Below the pieces are notes generated by a model. The model saw only the letters and a list, made by a program, of their open reading frames with translations. It made no database searches and was not told the DNA's origin. 64,000 nt of DNA from JAWOJB01 sp046484325 (lineage in GTDB: Bacteria; Actinomycetota; Acidimicrobiia; Spongiisociales; ZC4RG35), in the NCBI GenBank assembly GCA_046484325.1, contig JAWOJB010000054.1, positions 7,494 to 71,493 on the forward strand, in the 5' to 3' direction. Numbering within the stretch: position 1 is the stretch's first letter; every line of letters begins with the position of its first letter. Positions 43,537 to 52,698 of this stretch are shown here, one piece after another. The translations under genes were made by a program, and so were the position numbers.

Positions 43537-43926
43537 GTGTTGCCCCTCTTCGTCTACGGCACGCTGCGTCCGGGGGAGAGGGCGTGGCGCTGGTACCTCG
43601 GGCGGCTGGCCGTCCGCCACCGGCCCGGGCTCCTCGACGGCTACGGGCTGTACGGGCGAACCCGTCCTTTTCCGTTCGCAGCACCTGCCCCCGGCCTGGC
43701 GGTGGTCGGCGAACTCGTCTGGGTCGAGCCGGGCGCCGGCGAGCCGGTGCTCCGGCGCCTCGACGAGTACGAGGGCGCCGTCGGGCCGGATCCGCTCTAC
43801 CTCCGCGAGCAGGCGGAGATCATCACCGACGAGGGGCCGCGCAACGCCTGGGTGTGGGTGGCCGGTACCCGACTCCGGCCCGATCCCGGCGAGCTGATCG
43901 TCTCGGGCGACTGGCTCGGTCGCTAG
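43537..43926 (+). CDS. Gamma-glutamylcyclotransferase-family protein
   Basis: 129 residues. LFVYGTLRPGERAW is the substrate-binding loop of the GGCT/AIG2 fold; GELVWVEPGAGEPVLRRLDEYEG carries the catalytic-region Glu. Relatives release 5-oxoproline from gamma-glutamyl compounds, which would fit with the gamma-glutamyl ligase cluster elsewhere, but the family is broad. The GTG start sits just before the first strand. Its stop overlaps the stop of the convergent gene by 3 bp. Confidence 0.82.
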   Translation: MLPLFVYGTLRPGERAWRWYLGRLAVRHRPGLLDGYGLYGRTRPFPFAAPAPGLAVVGELVWVEPGAGEPVLRRLDEYEGAVGPDPLYLREQAEIITDEGPRNAWVWVAGTRLRPDPGELIVSGDWLGR

Positions 43927-44222
43927 AAGGGTGGCTCGGCCAGCCCGACCACCTTCACCCGGATCATGCCGGGGCCGGCGTCGTCGAGCTTGGGCCCGAC
44001 CTGGGCTCGCCCCCGGCTGCCATCGTTCAGCTCGACGATGGTCGTGAGGCTCTTCGCCTCGAGACAGGAGCCGGACGACACCGTGAGGGTGCCCGACCAG
44101 GCGGGCACGTCGGGATCCGTCACGGAGAGCTCGCCCTTCCCGACGTCGAGCAGCCAGCCGAGGCCGGCGTCGAGAACCCTCACCACCCCTACGTAGGTCG
44201 AGGTGGGGGCCGTCGTGGTCAT
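43923..44222 (-). CDS. Small hypothetical protein
   Basis: 99 residues, no signal or membrane span. Composition and strand pattern (STYVGVVRVLDAGLGWLLDV, SGTLTVSSGSCLEAKSLTTI, MIRVKVVGLAEPPF) suggest a small all-beta domain. Not recognised. Own leaderless promoter. Confidence 0.6.
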   Translation of the reverse strand: MTTTAPTSTYVGVVRVLDAGLGWLLDVGKGELSVTDPDVPAWSGTLTVSSGSCLEAKSLTTIVELNDGSRGRAQVGPKLDDAGPGMIRVKVVGLAEPPF

Positions 44223-44228
44223 GGCTCG

Positions 44229-44234
44229 AGGTTA
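44229..44234 (-). promoter_or_regulatory. Leaderless -10 element of the 99-residue gene
   Basis: TAACCT on the minus strand, 6 nt before the ATG at 44222. It falls inside the last codons of the 1018-residue gene. Confidence 0.5.
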
Positions 44235-47200
44235 CCCGGGTGGCGGACCGGCGATGGCCAGCAGCCTGCCGTCGACGGTGGCGATGTACACGGCCCCGTC
44301 CACGACCGCCGGGGGGCCGGCGGGCCGGGCGTCGAGGGAGAACCGCCAGCGCTCCTCACCCGACCCAGCGTCGATGGCGACGAGCTCGCCATCTCCCGTG
44401 CCCAGGTAGATGGTCCCGTCGGCGACCACGGGGGCGGTGACGGGGTTGAACGGCTCCACGGTCGGCGGGAACACCCAGGGTCGCTCGCCGGTGACGATGT
44501 CGATGGCGAGGAGGCGGGGCCCTTCGATCTGGTACACGAGTCCATCGGCGACGGCGATCGGGAGGTTCAGGACGAACCCGCCGGTGCCGAGCTGGGGAAC
44601 GCCGTCGGAGGGGGGAGCGCCGCACGAGCCGACCGTGAACTTCATGATCACCCCGTTGGCCATCGGCGCGAGCACCAGGCCTTCGGCGACGGTTGGCCCG
44701 TCGGCGGGGCGTCCCCGCAGGTCGACCGGGGCGGGGCACCGTGGCTCGCCGGTGGCGGCGTCGATGACGTGGAGCAGCCCGGCGGCATCGATCGCGTAGA
44801 CGATGCCGTCGGCATAGGCGGGTGACAGCTCGAAGGCGGCCCCGGGCTCGGTGCCCTCTGCGGGGTACCGCCAAACCTCCTGGACCGGGGGGGCGTAGCC
44901 GATGACGAGGCCGCCGTCGGTGGCCACGACGATGAGGTCGTCGTCGGTTACGGCCGGGGTTCCCCGTGCCCGCCGACCGTCGGGAAGGGTGACGCGTTCG
45001 GGGATCAGGCCGGTCCGGTCGGCGTTGCGGACGTAGAGGAAGCCATCGCTGGTGGTGAATGCCACGAGTGGCTCGGTGGCGCCTTCCGTCTCCTGGAACG
45101 AGACGGCCGGCAGCCCGTCGAGCCGTCCTTCGACCGGAACCGTCTCGAACACCGAGCCGTTGGCCTGGCTGATGAAGATCAGGGCCTCGGTGGTGGAGCT
45201 TGTGACGTAGAGGAGCTGGCCGCGGGCCACCGGGCCGCTGGGATTCACACCTCCGATGTCGGTTCGCCAGTAGATCCCCTCCGGCGCGGACACGCCGCCG
45301 GACATCAAGCCGGCGCGGGCCGGGCCACCGCGGTCGAACGCCTCGCCGAAGAGACCCTGATCGGGGGGAGCGACGATCCGGTCCTCGAGCCGGGTCGTCG
45401 TCGTCGTGGCCATGGTGGTGGTCGTCGCCGCCGCCTCGGGAGGGGCGTCGGCCTGGAGCAGCCCCACCCCCAGCGCGGTGGCCGCCGAGAGGGCCACGAC
45501 ACCGACCGCGGCTGCGACCACGGCGGGCCACCGCCGGCGGGGAACCGGGCGGCGGCGCACCAGCCCGGCCGCCCGACGCTGGGCCGGGCTCAGCACCTCG
45601 GCAACCCCGGCGAGGCCGGCGGCATGGAGCGCGTCGTCGATCCGGGCCTGCAGCTCGGAACCGGCGGCCTCGTCGGGCTCGGGCAGATCGAGGGCGTTGC
45701 GAATCGCCGGCTCTACCCGCCACGTCTCCCACCAGTCCTCCGGCATCCGGGCGCCCGTCGCCCTCACCATCCGGCCGATGGGCCGTGCCGCAGGTTGGTC
45801 CCACAATCCCGCCGCCTCGGCGGCATGGGCGGCGAGCACCGGGTTGCCGAGCATGACGGCCAGGGCGGCCGCCTGCTCTCCGAGCTCGGCATCACCCTCT
45901 CGCCGAGACCGCTCGGTCATCAGGTCGACGGCGGCTTCGTACCACTTGGCCTGCAGGAGGGCGTCAGACAGGTCCTCCGCTTCGCGCTGCGGCCACGGGG
46001 TGTCGTCGTCGAGAAGCATGAGCCGGAGCGCACCGGCGTGCATACGCCAACGCCAGCCGTCGGCGCCGGCAGGGCACAGAGCCAGGGCCTGTTCGACCTC
46101 GTTCCGGGCCTCTTCCAGACGGCCGGCCGCGAGGAGGGCTCTGGCCCGCAGCGTTCGTACGACGTTCTCCCACGCCGGGAGGTGAGCCTGGACCAGCTCG
46201 AGCGCCCGATCTGCTGCCTCGATTGCCTCGTCGGCACGCCCGTAGAGGGTGCCGCCCTCGGTGAGTGCCAGCCATCCGATGAACTGAGGGGCGGGGGCAT
46301 CGACGCGCCGGCCCTGCTCGATCGCCTCGTGGGCGTGAGTCTTGGCGTCGGCGACGAGGCCTGTGCGGAAGGCTGCCCGGGCCCAGTACGCATCCTTGTC
46401 GGCGCGACCGACGTCACCCTCGAGCTCGAGGGCGACGTCCCGCAGGCGGGCGAATGCCGTCTCCGCCGCGGTCGCCTCGCCGCGGTCGAGCAGGACCCAG
46501 GCCCGGTTCATACGGCCGAAGTACTGCTGGATGGCGGTGCCATGGGCATCGAGCAGCAGTTCTCCACGCTCCTGGGCGGCGTCGGCCTCCGTCGGGAAGC
46601 CGATCCGGCTCAAGGATCGGCCCTGCAGTGTCAGGATCGATCCGAGCTTGGCGGTGAGCCCCCCGTTGGCAGCCCGCTCCGCGGCCAGGGCCGCCATCAC
46701 CTCGGATCGCTGCGGCTGCTGGAGGTCGTCGGCGATGGCCGCCGCGAATCCGAGGGCATCGACCTGGGGCTCCCCGTCGAGTCGCCGGATCGCTATCTCC
46801 ACGTCTCCGGCGGCGTCGGCGCTCCGCCCCTCCGCCCGGAGCCGTCGAGCCCTGACCAGCCGGAGCCGTCCCTCCACCTCGGGCGCCAGACCGCCCCGCT
46901 CGTCGTGGGCGGTGAGAGCGAGCCCGGCCGCCTCGACGTCACCGGCATCGGCGGCGGCCACCAGCGAGTCGAGGGCATCGTCGGTCCGTCCCGCCTCGAG
47001 CAGGGCGCGTCCGATCTCACCCGGTGGGGCCCCGGCGGCGGCAAGGTATCGAGCCCAGCGACCGGCGACTGCGCTGTGACGGGTGGGGGATGTCTCCGCC
47101 GTGGACGTCGGGCGGAACCCCGAGGCGGTGTCGACAAGGAGGCCTTCGCCGACCAGGCTCTCGACCTGTTCGACGATCGTGGCCTCGTCGACGCCGAGCG

Positions 47201-47288
47201 CAGCGGAAGCCTCGTCTGCTCTCACTGGGCGACCCGCCACGATGGCGAGCGCGACGAGATCCGTCACCTGTGACCGGTCCGTGCTCAT
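44232..47288 (-). CDS. Membrane-spanning protein: winged helix, TPR array, one span, outer PQQ-type propeller
   Basis: 1018 residues in four parts. Residues about 8-60 form a winged-helix-like domain (LVALAIVAGRPVRADEASAA, ATIVEQVESLVGEGLLV). Residues about 75-520 are TPR-like helices (for example TLRARALLAAGRLEEARNEV) as in MalT/STAND regulators, but no NTPase is present. A single span follows (about 588-612, RRRWPAVVAAAVGVVALSAA) with Arg-rich cytoplasmic edge, then a Thr linker (about 615-632) and a propeller with blade motifs VIDAATGEPRCP, AIDIVTGERPWVF and AIDAGSGEERWRF. Topology implies cytoplasmic regulator-like half and external sensor-like half. GGAGGG precedes the ATG. Function not known. 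Confidence 0.75.
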   Translation of the reverse strand: MSTDRSQVTDLVALAIVAGRPVRADEASAALGVDEATIVEQVESLVGEGLLVDTASGFRPTSTAETSPTRHSAVAGRWARYLAAAGAPPGEIGRALLEAGRTDDALDSLVAAADAGDVEAAGLALTAHDERGGLAPEVEGRLRLVRARRLRAEGRSADAAGDVEIAIRRLDGEPQVDALGFAAAIADDLQQPQRSEVMAALAAERAANGGLTAKLGSILTLQGRSLSRIGFPTEADAAQERGELLLDAHGTAIQQYFGRMNRAWVLLDRGEATAAETAFARLRDVALELEGDVGRADKDAYWARAAFRTGLVADAKTHAHEAIEQGRRVDAPAPQFIGWLALTEGGTLYGRADEAIEAADRALELVQAHLPAWENVVRTLRARALLAAGRLEEARNEVEQALALCPAGADGWRWRMHAGALRLMLLDDDTPWPQREAEDLSDALLQAKWYEAAVDLMTERSRREGDAELGEQAAALAVMLGNPVLAAHAAEAAGLWDQPAARPIGRMVRATGARMPEDWWETWRVEPAIRNALDLPEPDEAAGSELQARIDDALHAAGLAGVAEVLSPAQRRAAGLVRRRPVPRRRWPAVVAAAVGVVALSAATALGVGLLQADAPPEAAATTTTMATTTTTRLEDRIVAPPDQGLFGEAFDRGGPARAGLMSGGVSAPEGIYWRTDIGGVNPSGPVARGQLLYVTSSTTEALIFISQANGSVFETVPVEGRLDGLPAVSFQETEGATEPLVAFTTSDGFLYVRNADRTGLIPERVTLPDGRRARGTPAVTDDDLIVVATDGGLVIGYAPPVQEVWRYPAEGTEPGAAFELSPAYADGIVYAIDAAGLLHVIDAATGEPRCPAPVDLRGRPADGPTVAEGLVLAPMANGVIMKFTVGSCGAPPSDGVPQLGTGGFVLNLPIAVADGLVYQIEGPRLLAIDIVTGERPWVFPPTVEPFNPVTAPVVADGTIYLGTGDGELVAIDAGSGEERWRFSLDARPAGPPAVVDGAVYIATVDGRLLAIAGPPPG

Positions 47289-47392
47289 TGCCTCCCTCCT
47301 GGAGCCTGCATGATGGTCGGAACGAATCGCGAATGGCGCCCAGAGCGGCCATGTGATGCGGACTAACGTCGGTGGCCGACACGGGAGGTGTG

Positions 47393-47818
47393 ATGGATCC
47401 GATCGAGGCCTTGCTCCAGTCGAGTCTCATGCGGGCACTCGACGACCGTCAGCTGAACTCGCTCGCCAGCGTGGCCCGGCGGCGTCGGTTCGACCCGGGC
47501 GAGCATCTCATCCGGGAAGGGACTGCCGGAGCGCTGGCGATGTTCGTCGTGCTCGAGGGGAAGGTCGGGGTGAAGAAGGGGGAGCAGCTCATCGCCGAGT
47601 TCGGACCAGGCGCCCATGTGGGCGAGGTGGCGGTGCTCGGACCCGAGGATCAGCGACGGACCGCCGACGTGGTGGCGATCGAACCGACGACGGTGCTCCA
47701 GTTGACGAAGTGGGACATCTTCCCCGTGCTCAAGACGAATCCCGACGCCGCCCTCGCGGTGATCTCGGACCTGGCGAAGCGGCTCTCGGACGCCACCGGG
47801 CGCATGGCGGCCGACTGA
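47393..47818 (+). CDS. Stand-alone cyclic-nucleotide-binding protein 1
   Basis: 141 residues consisting of one cNMP-binding domain and a C-terminal helix, with no DNA-binding or catalytic domain. LNSLASVARRRRFDPGEHLI, FVVLEGKVGVKKG, and the phosphate-binding cassette HVGEVAVLGPEDQRRTADVV, which keeps Glu and the Arg-Thr pair. It probably acts by binding a partner. GGGAGG ribosome site; a TAACGT box about 24 nt upstream. Divergent from the 1018-residue receptor-like gene with 104 bp between starts, suggesting a functional link. Confidence 0.88.
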   Translation: MDPIEALLQSSLMRALDDRQLNSLASVARRRRFDPGEHLIREGTAGALAMFVVLEGKVGVKKGEQLIAEFGPGAHVGEVAVLGPEDQRRTADVVAIEPTTVLQLTKWDIFPVLKTNPDAALAVISDLAKRLSDATGRMAAD

Positions 47819-47821
47819 GGT

Positions 47822-47870
47822 GCGCGATGCGCGGTGAGCCATGCGCATTGCGCTGTGCGCAGTCAGGTGT
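47822..47870. repeat. Degenerate heptamer tandem array B
   Basis: Seven units directly after the cNMP protein 1 stop: GCGCGAT, GCGCGGT, GAGCCAT, GCGCATT, GCGCTGT, GCGCAGT, CAGGTGT. The last base T is invariant. Same consensus as array A. Confidence 0.85.
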
Positions 47871-47871
47871 G

Positions 47872-47929
47872 TCCCCCACGAAGTGGGGGAAGGGGCCCCC
47901 CCGCAGCGGTAGCTGCAGGGTAGGGGGGG
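47872..47929 (+). repeat. Tandem GC-rich hairpins between the two cNMP-protein genes
   Basis: First: TCCCCCAC (47872) and GTGGGGGA (47883), 8-bp perfect stem with a GAA loop. Second: seven C (47896) against seven G (47923) with an inner GCAGC/GCTGC stem and a GGTA loop. Could terminate transcription of the first gene or be a mobile palindromic repeat; followed by only a moderate promoter-like TACCAT for the second gene. Confidence 0.6.
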
Positions 47930-48017
47930 CGGCGAATCTCCCGATTGAGGAGAGTGCCCACACACGCTCGGACCCCGATCGGTACCATCGCCGGACGGCA
48001 CCGACGGGAGGGACGCG

Positions 48018-48440
48018 ATGAGTCTGTTACGGAAGCGGGATCAGAAGGTCGAGGTCCTGCAACGTGTCCCCCTGTTCGCCGGTCTCAGCAAGAAGGATCT
48101 GGGCCAGTTGGCCCGCCATCTGGACGAGGTGGATCTCAAGGAGGGGACCGTACTCACCCGCGAGGGTGAACTCGGCCGGGAGGCGATGATCCTCCTGAGC
48201 GGGACTGCCGTGGTCCGCCGCAAAGGGCGCAAACTGGCCGAGCTCGGCCCTGGCGACGTGATCGGAGAGCTGAGCCTGCTCGCCGAGATCCCCCGCACCG
48301 CATCCGTGGTGGCGACGAGCGAACTTACCGTGGCGCTCATGACGGCGTCGGACTTTGGCGCGGTCGTCGACGAGAACCCACAGGTCGCCGTCCGGATGCT
48401 GCGGACCGTCGCCCACCGGTTCGCCGAGTTGAGCGGGTAG
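48018..48440 (+). CDS. Stand-alone cyclic-nucleotide-binding protein 2
   Basis: 140 residues, one cNMP-binding domain preceded by a basic N-terminus (MSLLRKRDQK). The phosphate-binding cassette GDVIGELSLLAEIPRTASVV is canonical, so cAMP or cGMP binding is plausible. No effector domain. RBS GGGAGGG before the ATG. Only about 40% similar by eye to protein 1, so the pair is not a recent duplication. Convergent with hspR, 15 bp apart. Confidence 0.88.
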   Translation: MSLLRKRDQKVEVLQRVPLFAGLSKKDLGQLARHLDEVDLKEGTVLTREGELGREAMILLSGTAVVRRKGRKLAELGPGDVIGELSLLAEIPRTASVVATSELTVALMTASDFGAVVDENPQVAVRMLRTVAHRFAELSG

Positions 48441-48455
48441 CCGCCCCGAGATCGC

Positions 48456-48857
48456 TCAGTCAGGCCCCCGCCGGACGTCGGGCAGCACCTCGGAACGCAG
48501 GACGATCTCGTGACGGTAGGTGCGGTGGACCTCCTGCACTCGCCGGGCCGCCTCCCGTTCCGCCGTCTGGAGCCGTTCCCGCAGGCGCTGGATCTGTCCC
48601 TCGAGCTTCCGCACATGTTCGGTGAGCTCGAGGACCCGCCGGACTCCTTCGAGGTTGAGCCCCTGCTCGGTGAGCTCCTGGATGAGGGCGAGCCTCTCGA
48701 TGTCGGCCGGGGAGTACCGGCGGGTGCCGCCCGGCGTCCGGTACGGCTCGATGAGTCCCTTCCTCTCGTAGATGCGGAGGGTCTGAGGGTGCATGCCCGC
48801 CAGCTCGGCGGCCACCGAGATCACGAAGACGGCCCGGGAATGCTCTCGACCTGCCAT
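48456..48857 (-). CDS. hspR: MerR-family heat-shock repressor HspR
   Basis: 133 residues. MerR winged helix: VFVISVAAELAGMHPQTLRIYE then RKGLIEPYRTPGGTRRYSP, followed by the dimerisation coiled coil (about 75-115). Known role in actinobacteria: repress the dnaK operon, with DnaK as co-repressor. Last gene of dnaK-grpE-dnaJ-hspR; its ATG begins 1 bp after the dnaJ stop region, so it is cotranscribed and autoregulated. Confidence 0.93.
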   Translation of the reverse strand: MAGREHSRAVFVISVAAELAGMHPQTLRIYERKGLIEPYRTPGGTRRYSPADIERLALIQELTEQGLNLEGVRRVLELTEHVRKLEGQIQRLRERLQTAEREAARRVQEVHRTYRHEIVLRSEVLPDVRRGPD

Positions 48858-48858
48858 G

Positions 48859-49980
48859 TCATACCCTCAGATGGGCGCGTACGTCCTCGGTCTCGTACGT
48901 CGCCAGTTGCTCGAGCAGCTTCTTCTCGTCCCGACTCAGCTTGCGGGGCACGGCCACCTCGACTTTGACCAGGAGGTCGCCTCCGCGGCCCCGGTCGGGC
49001 TGCACCCCCCGTCCCTTCACCCGGAACGTCTTGCCGCTCGGCGTGCCCGGAGGAACTTTGACGGTCACCGATCCGTCGAGCGTCGGGACGTGGACCTTGG
49101 ATCCGAGGGTCGCCTCGGTGAACGTGATCGGGACGGTGATCACGAGGTCGTTGCCCTTTCTGGTGAAGATCGGATGCCTCGCCACCGACACCCTTACGAG
49201 CAGATCCCCCGGTCGACCGCCGTTCCGGCCCGGCCCCCCGTGGCCTGCGAGCCGGATGGTGGAGCCGTCCTCCACGCCGGCGGGGACCCGGACCTTGATC
49301 GTGCGCGTCCGCATCTCGGTGCCACGCCCGCGGCAGTTGCTGCACGGGTGGTCGATCTGACGGCCGGATCCGCCGCACTGGGGACAAGGCTGGGCGAAGG
49401 AGAAGAACCCCTGGTTCTGGGCGACCGTCCCCGAGCCCCGGCACGTGGGGCACGTCTGAGGTTGGGTACCCGGCTCGGCCCCGTTCCCGCCACAGCGGCT
49501 GCAGGGTGCCTCGCCCCGGACCGAGACCTGGGTGGTGGCGCCCCGCACGGCGTCCTCGAACGACAGGTGGAGCTCGGCGGCGGTGTCGGGACCACGCTGG
49601 GGTCCACCGCGACGCGATCCACCGAACCCGAAGAGGTCGCCGAGGCCGCCGAAACCACCGAGCAGGTCCGAGAGGTCTTCGACCCGCACCTGCTGGCCGC
49701 CACCGGTGAAGGGCCCGCCGCCCGGGAAGCCGGTGAACCCGCCGGACTCCACCAGCCGGCGCACCTGGTCGTACTCCTTGCGATGCTCGGGGTTGGAGAG
49801 GGTGGCGTAGGCCTCGGAGATCTGCTTGAACCGCTCCTCGGCGGCGGGGTCGCCCTGGTTGGCGTCCGGGTGGTACTGCTGGGCGAGCTTGCGGTAGGCG
49901 CGTTTGATCTCGTCGGCCGACGCACCGCTCGAGACCCCCAACTCCTGGTAGAAGTCCTTGTCCACCCAGTCGCGGTTCAT
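48859..49980 (-). CDS. dnaJ: Chaperone DnaJ (Hsp40)
   Basis: 373 residues. J-domain DFYQELGVSSGASADEIKRA with HPD in QQYHPDANQGD, Gly/Phe-rich region (about 80-130), four zinc repeats (CSRCGGNG, CPTCRGSG, CPQCGGSG, CSNCRGRG) and C-terminal substrate domains. Complete type I DnaJ. Its ATG overlaps the grpE stop (ATGA). Confidence 0.96.
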   Translation of the reverse strand: MNRDWVDKDFYQELGVSSGASADEIKRAYRKLAQQYHPDANQGDPAAEERFKQISEAYATLSNPEHRKEYDQVRRLVESGGFTGFPGGGPFTGGGQQVRVEDLSDLLGGFGGLGDLFGFGGSRRGGPQRGPDTAAELHLSFEDAVRGATTQVSVRGEAPCSRCGGNGAEPGTQPQTCPTCRGSGTVAQNQGFFSFAQPCPQCGGSGRQIDHPCSNCRGRGTEMRTRTIKVRVPAGVEDGSTIRLAGHGGPGRNGGRPGDLLVRVSVARHPIFTRKGNDLVITVPITFTEATLGSKVHVPTLDGSVTVKVPPGTPSGKTFRVKGRGVQPDRGRGGDLLVKVEVAVPRKLSRDEKKLLEQLATYETEDVRAHLRV

Positions 49981-50582
49981 GTGACCTCGGCTCGATCGGC
50001 GACCTCGACGAGGGCGGCACGGACCACCCGGCCGCGAAGTCGGTACCCCCGCCGGAGCTCCTTGGACACGATGAGCCCGCCGGTACCGTTCGCCGTCGAG
50101 CTCACGGCCTCGTGGATCTCGGGATCGAATGGCTCATCCCAGGTGGGCACCACCTCGAGCCCCTCGCCGGCGAGGATGTCGAGCAACAGCTGGTGGGTGC
50201 CGCGGACCCCGGCCAGCAGCTTCTGCTCGGTGTCCGACCGGGCCTCGATCGCCAGCGCGGCGTCGAGGCTGTCGAGCACCGGCAGCAGGGCCGCCACCAC
50301 CCTCTCGGCCGCCCGTTCCACGGTCTGCTGTTGCTCGCGAAGGGCCCGCTTGCGGAAGTTGTCGAAATCTGCGGCGACCCGACGGAGGTCCTCGAGGTAG
50401 GCGGAGGCCTCGGCCCTGGCAGCGGCCACCTCCCGGAGGAGCAGGTCGATGGCCGCGTCGGGCTCACCGGGCAGCTCGAGCCCGAGGGATGCCGCATCCG
50501 GGGTCTCCTCGGGCCCGTGGGCCTCTGCCACCGGCAGGACCTCGCCCTCCACCACGTCGGACACCTGCGGCTCGTCGGACAT
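49977..50582 (-). CDS. grpE: Nucleotide exchange factor GrpE
   Basis: 201 residues. Acidic N-terminus, long coiled coil (AYLEDLRRVAADFDNFRKRA), then the beta domain with FDPEIHEAVSS and GYRLRGRVVRAALVEVA. Releases ADP from DnaK. The ATG at 50582 has GAGGTGA upstream; heptamer array E separates it from dnaK. Confidence 0.94.
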   Translation of the reverse strand: MSDEPQVSDVVEGEVLPVAEAHGPEETPDAASLGLELPGEPDAAIDLLLREVAAARAEASAYLEDLRRVAADFDNFRKRALREQQQTVERAAERVVAALLPVLDSLDAALAIEARSDTEQKLLAGVRGTHQLLLDILAGEGLEVVPTWDEPFDPEIHEAVSSTANGTGGLIVSKELRRGYRLRGRVVRAALVEVADRAEVT

Positions 50583-50606
50583 GGACGTCACCTCGAAACC
50601 CGGCAG

Positions 50607-50662
50607 GTGCGACGTGCGACGTGGGATGTGGGACGTGGGACGTTGGACGTTGGACGTGAGAG
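50607..50662. repeat. Degenerate heptamer tandem array E
   Basis: Eight units in the 88-bp gap between dnaK and grpE: GTGCGAC, GTGCGAC, GTGGGAT, GTGGGAC, GTGGGAC, GTTGGAC, GTTGGAC, GTGAGAG. The most regular of the five arrays. It is inside an operon, so it is transcribed. Confidence 0.9.
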
Positions 50663-50670
50663 GCGGCAGT

Positions 50671-52497
<1,827 letters not shown>

Positions 52498-52548
52498 GGC
52501 TGGGCCTCCTCCTGGGGGTGGTTCGGGTGGGGAACGCTCTTGATCGAG

Positions 52549-52582
52549 CTCATATCGTAGAACATGAGTCGACCATTGTCAC
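52549..52582 (-). promoter_or_regulatory. dnaK operon promoter with inverted repeat over the -10
   Basis: On the minus strand, GTGACA (52577-52582), 17-bp spacer, TACGAT (52554-52559). CTCAT and ATGAG arms (52549-52553 and 52564-52568) flank the -10, the same geometry as at clpB. Candidate operator for HspR, though not the classic HAIR sequence. Confidence 0.55.
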
Positions 52583-52644
52583 ATTCTGCCGGTTTCCGGC
52601 CGTCGACATTCGAGGACCGGGCAGGAGCGCGACCGCGTCGCTGG

Positions 52645-52691
52645 TTCATTGAGCAGATGCGTGGCTCCAGCCCACGCCGTTGCTCAATGAA
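52645..52691 (-). terminator. Long hairpin after the acyl-CoA synthetase gene
   Basis: TTCATTGAGCA (52645) pairs with TGCTCAATGAA (52681), and an inner GCGTGG pairs with CCACGC. It begins 7 nt after the synthetase stop on the minus strand. No U-run follows. Probably ends that transcript and insulates the dnaK region. Confidence 0.6.
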
Positions 52692-52698
52692 CGTCGGT

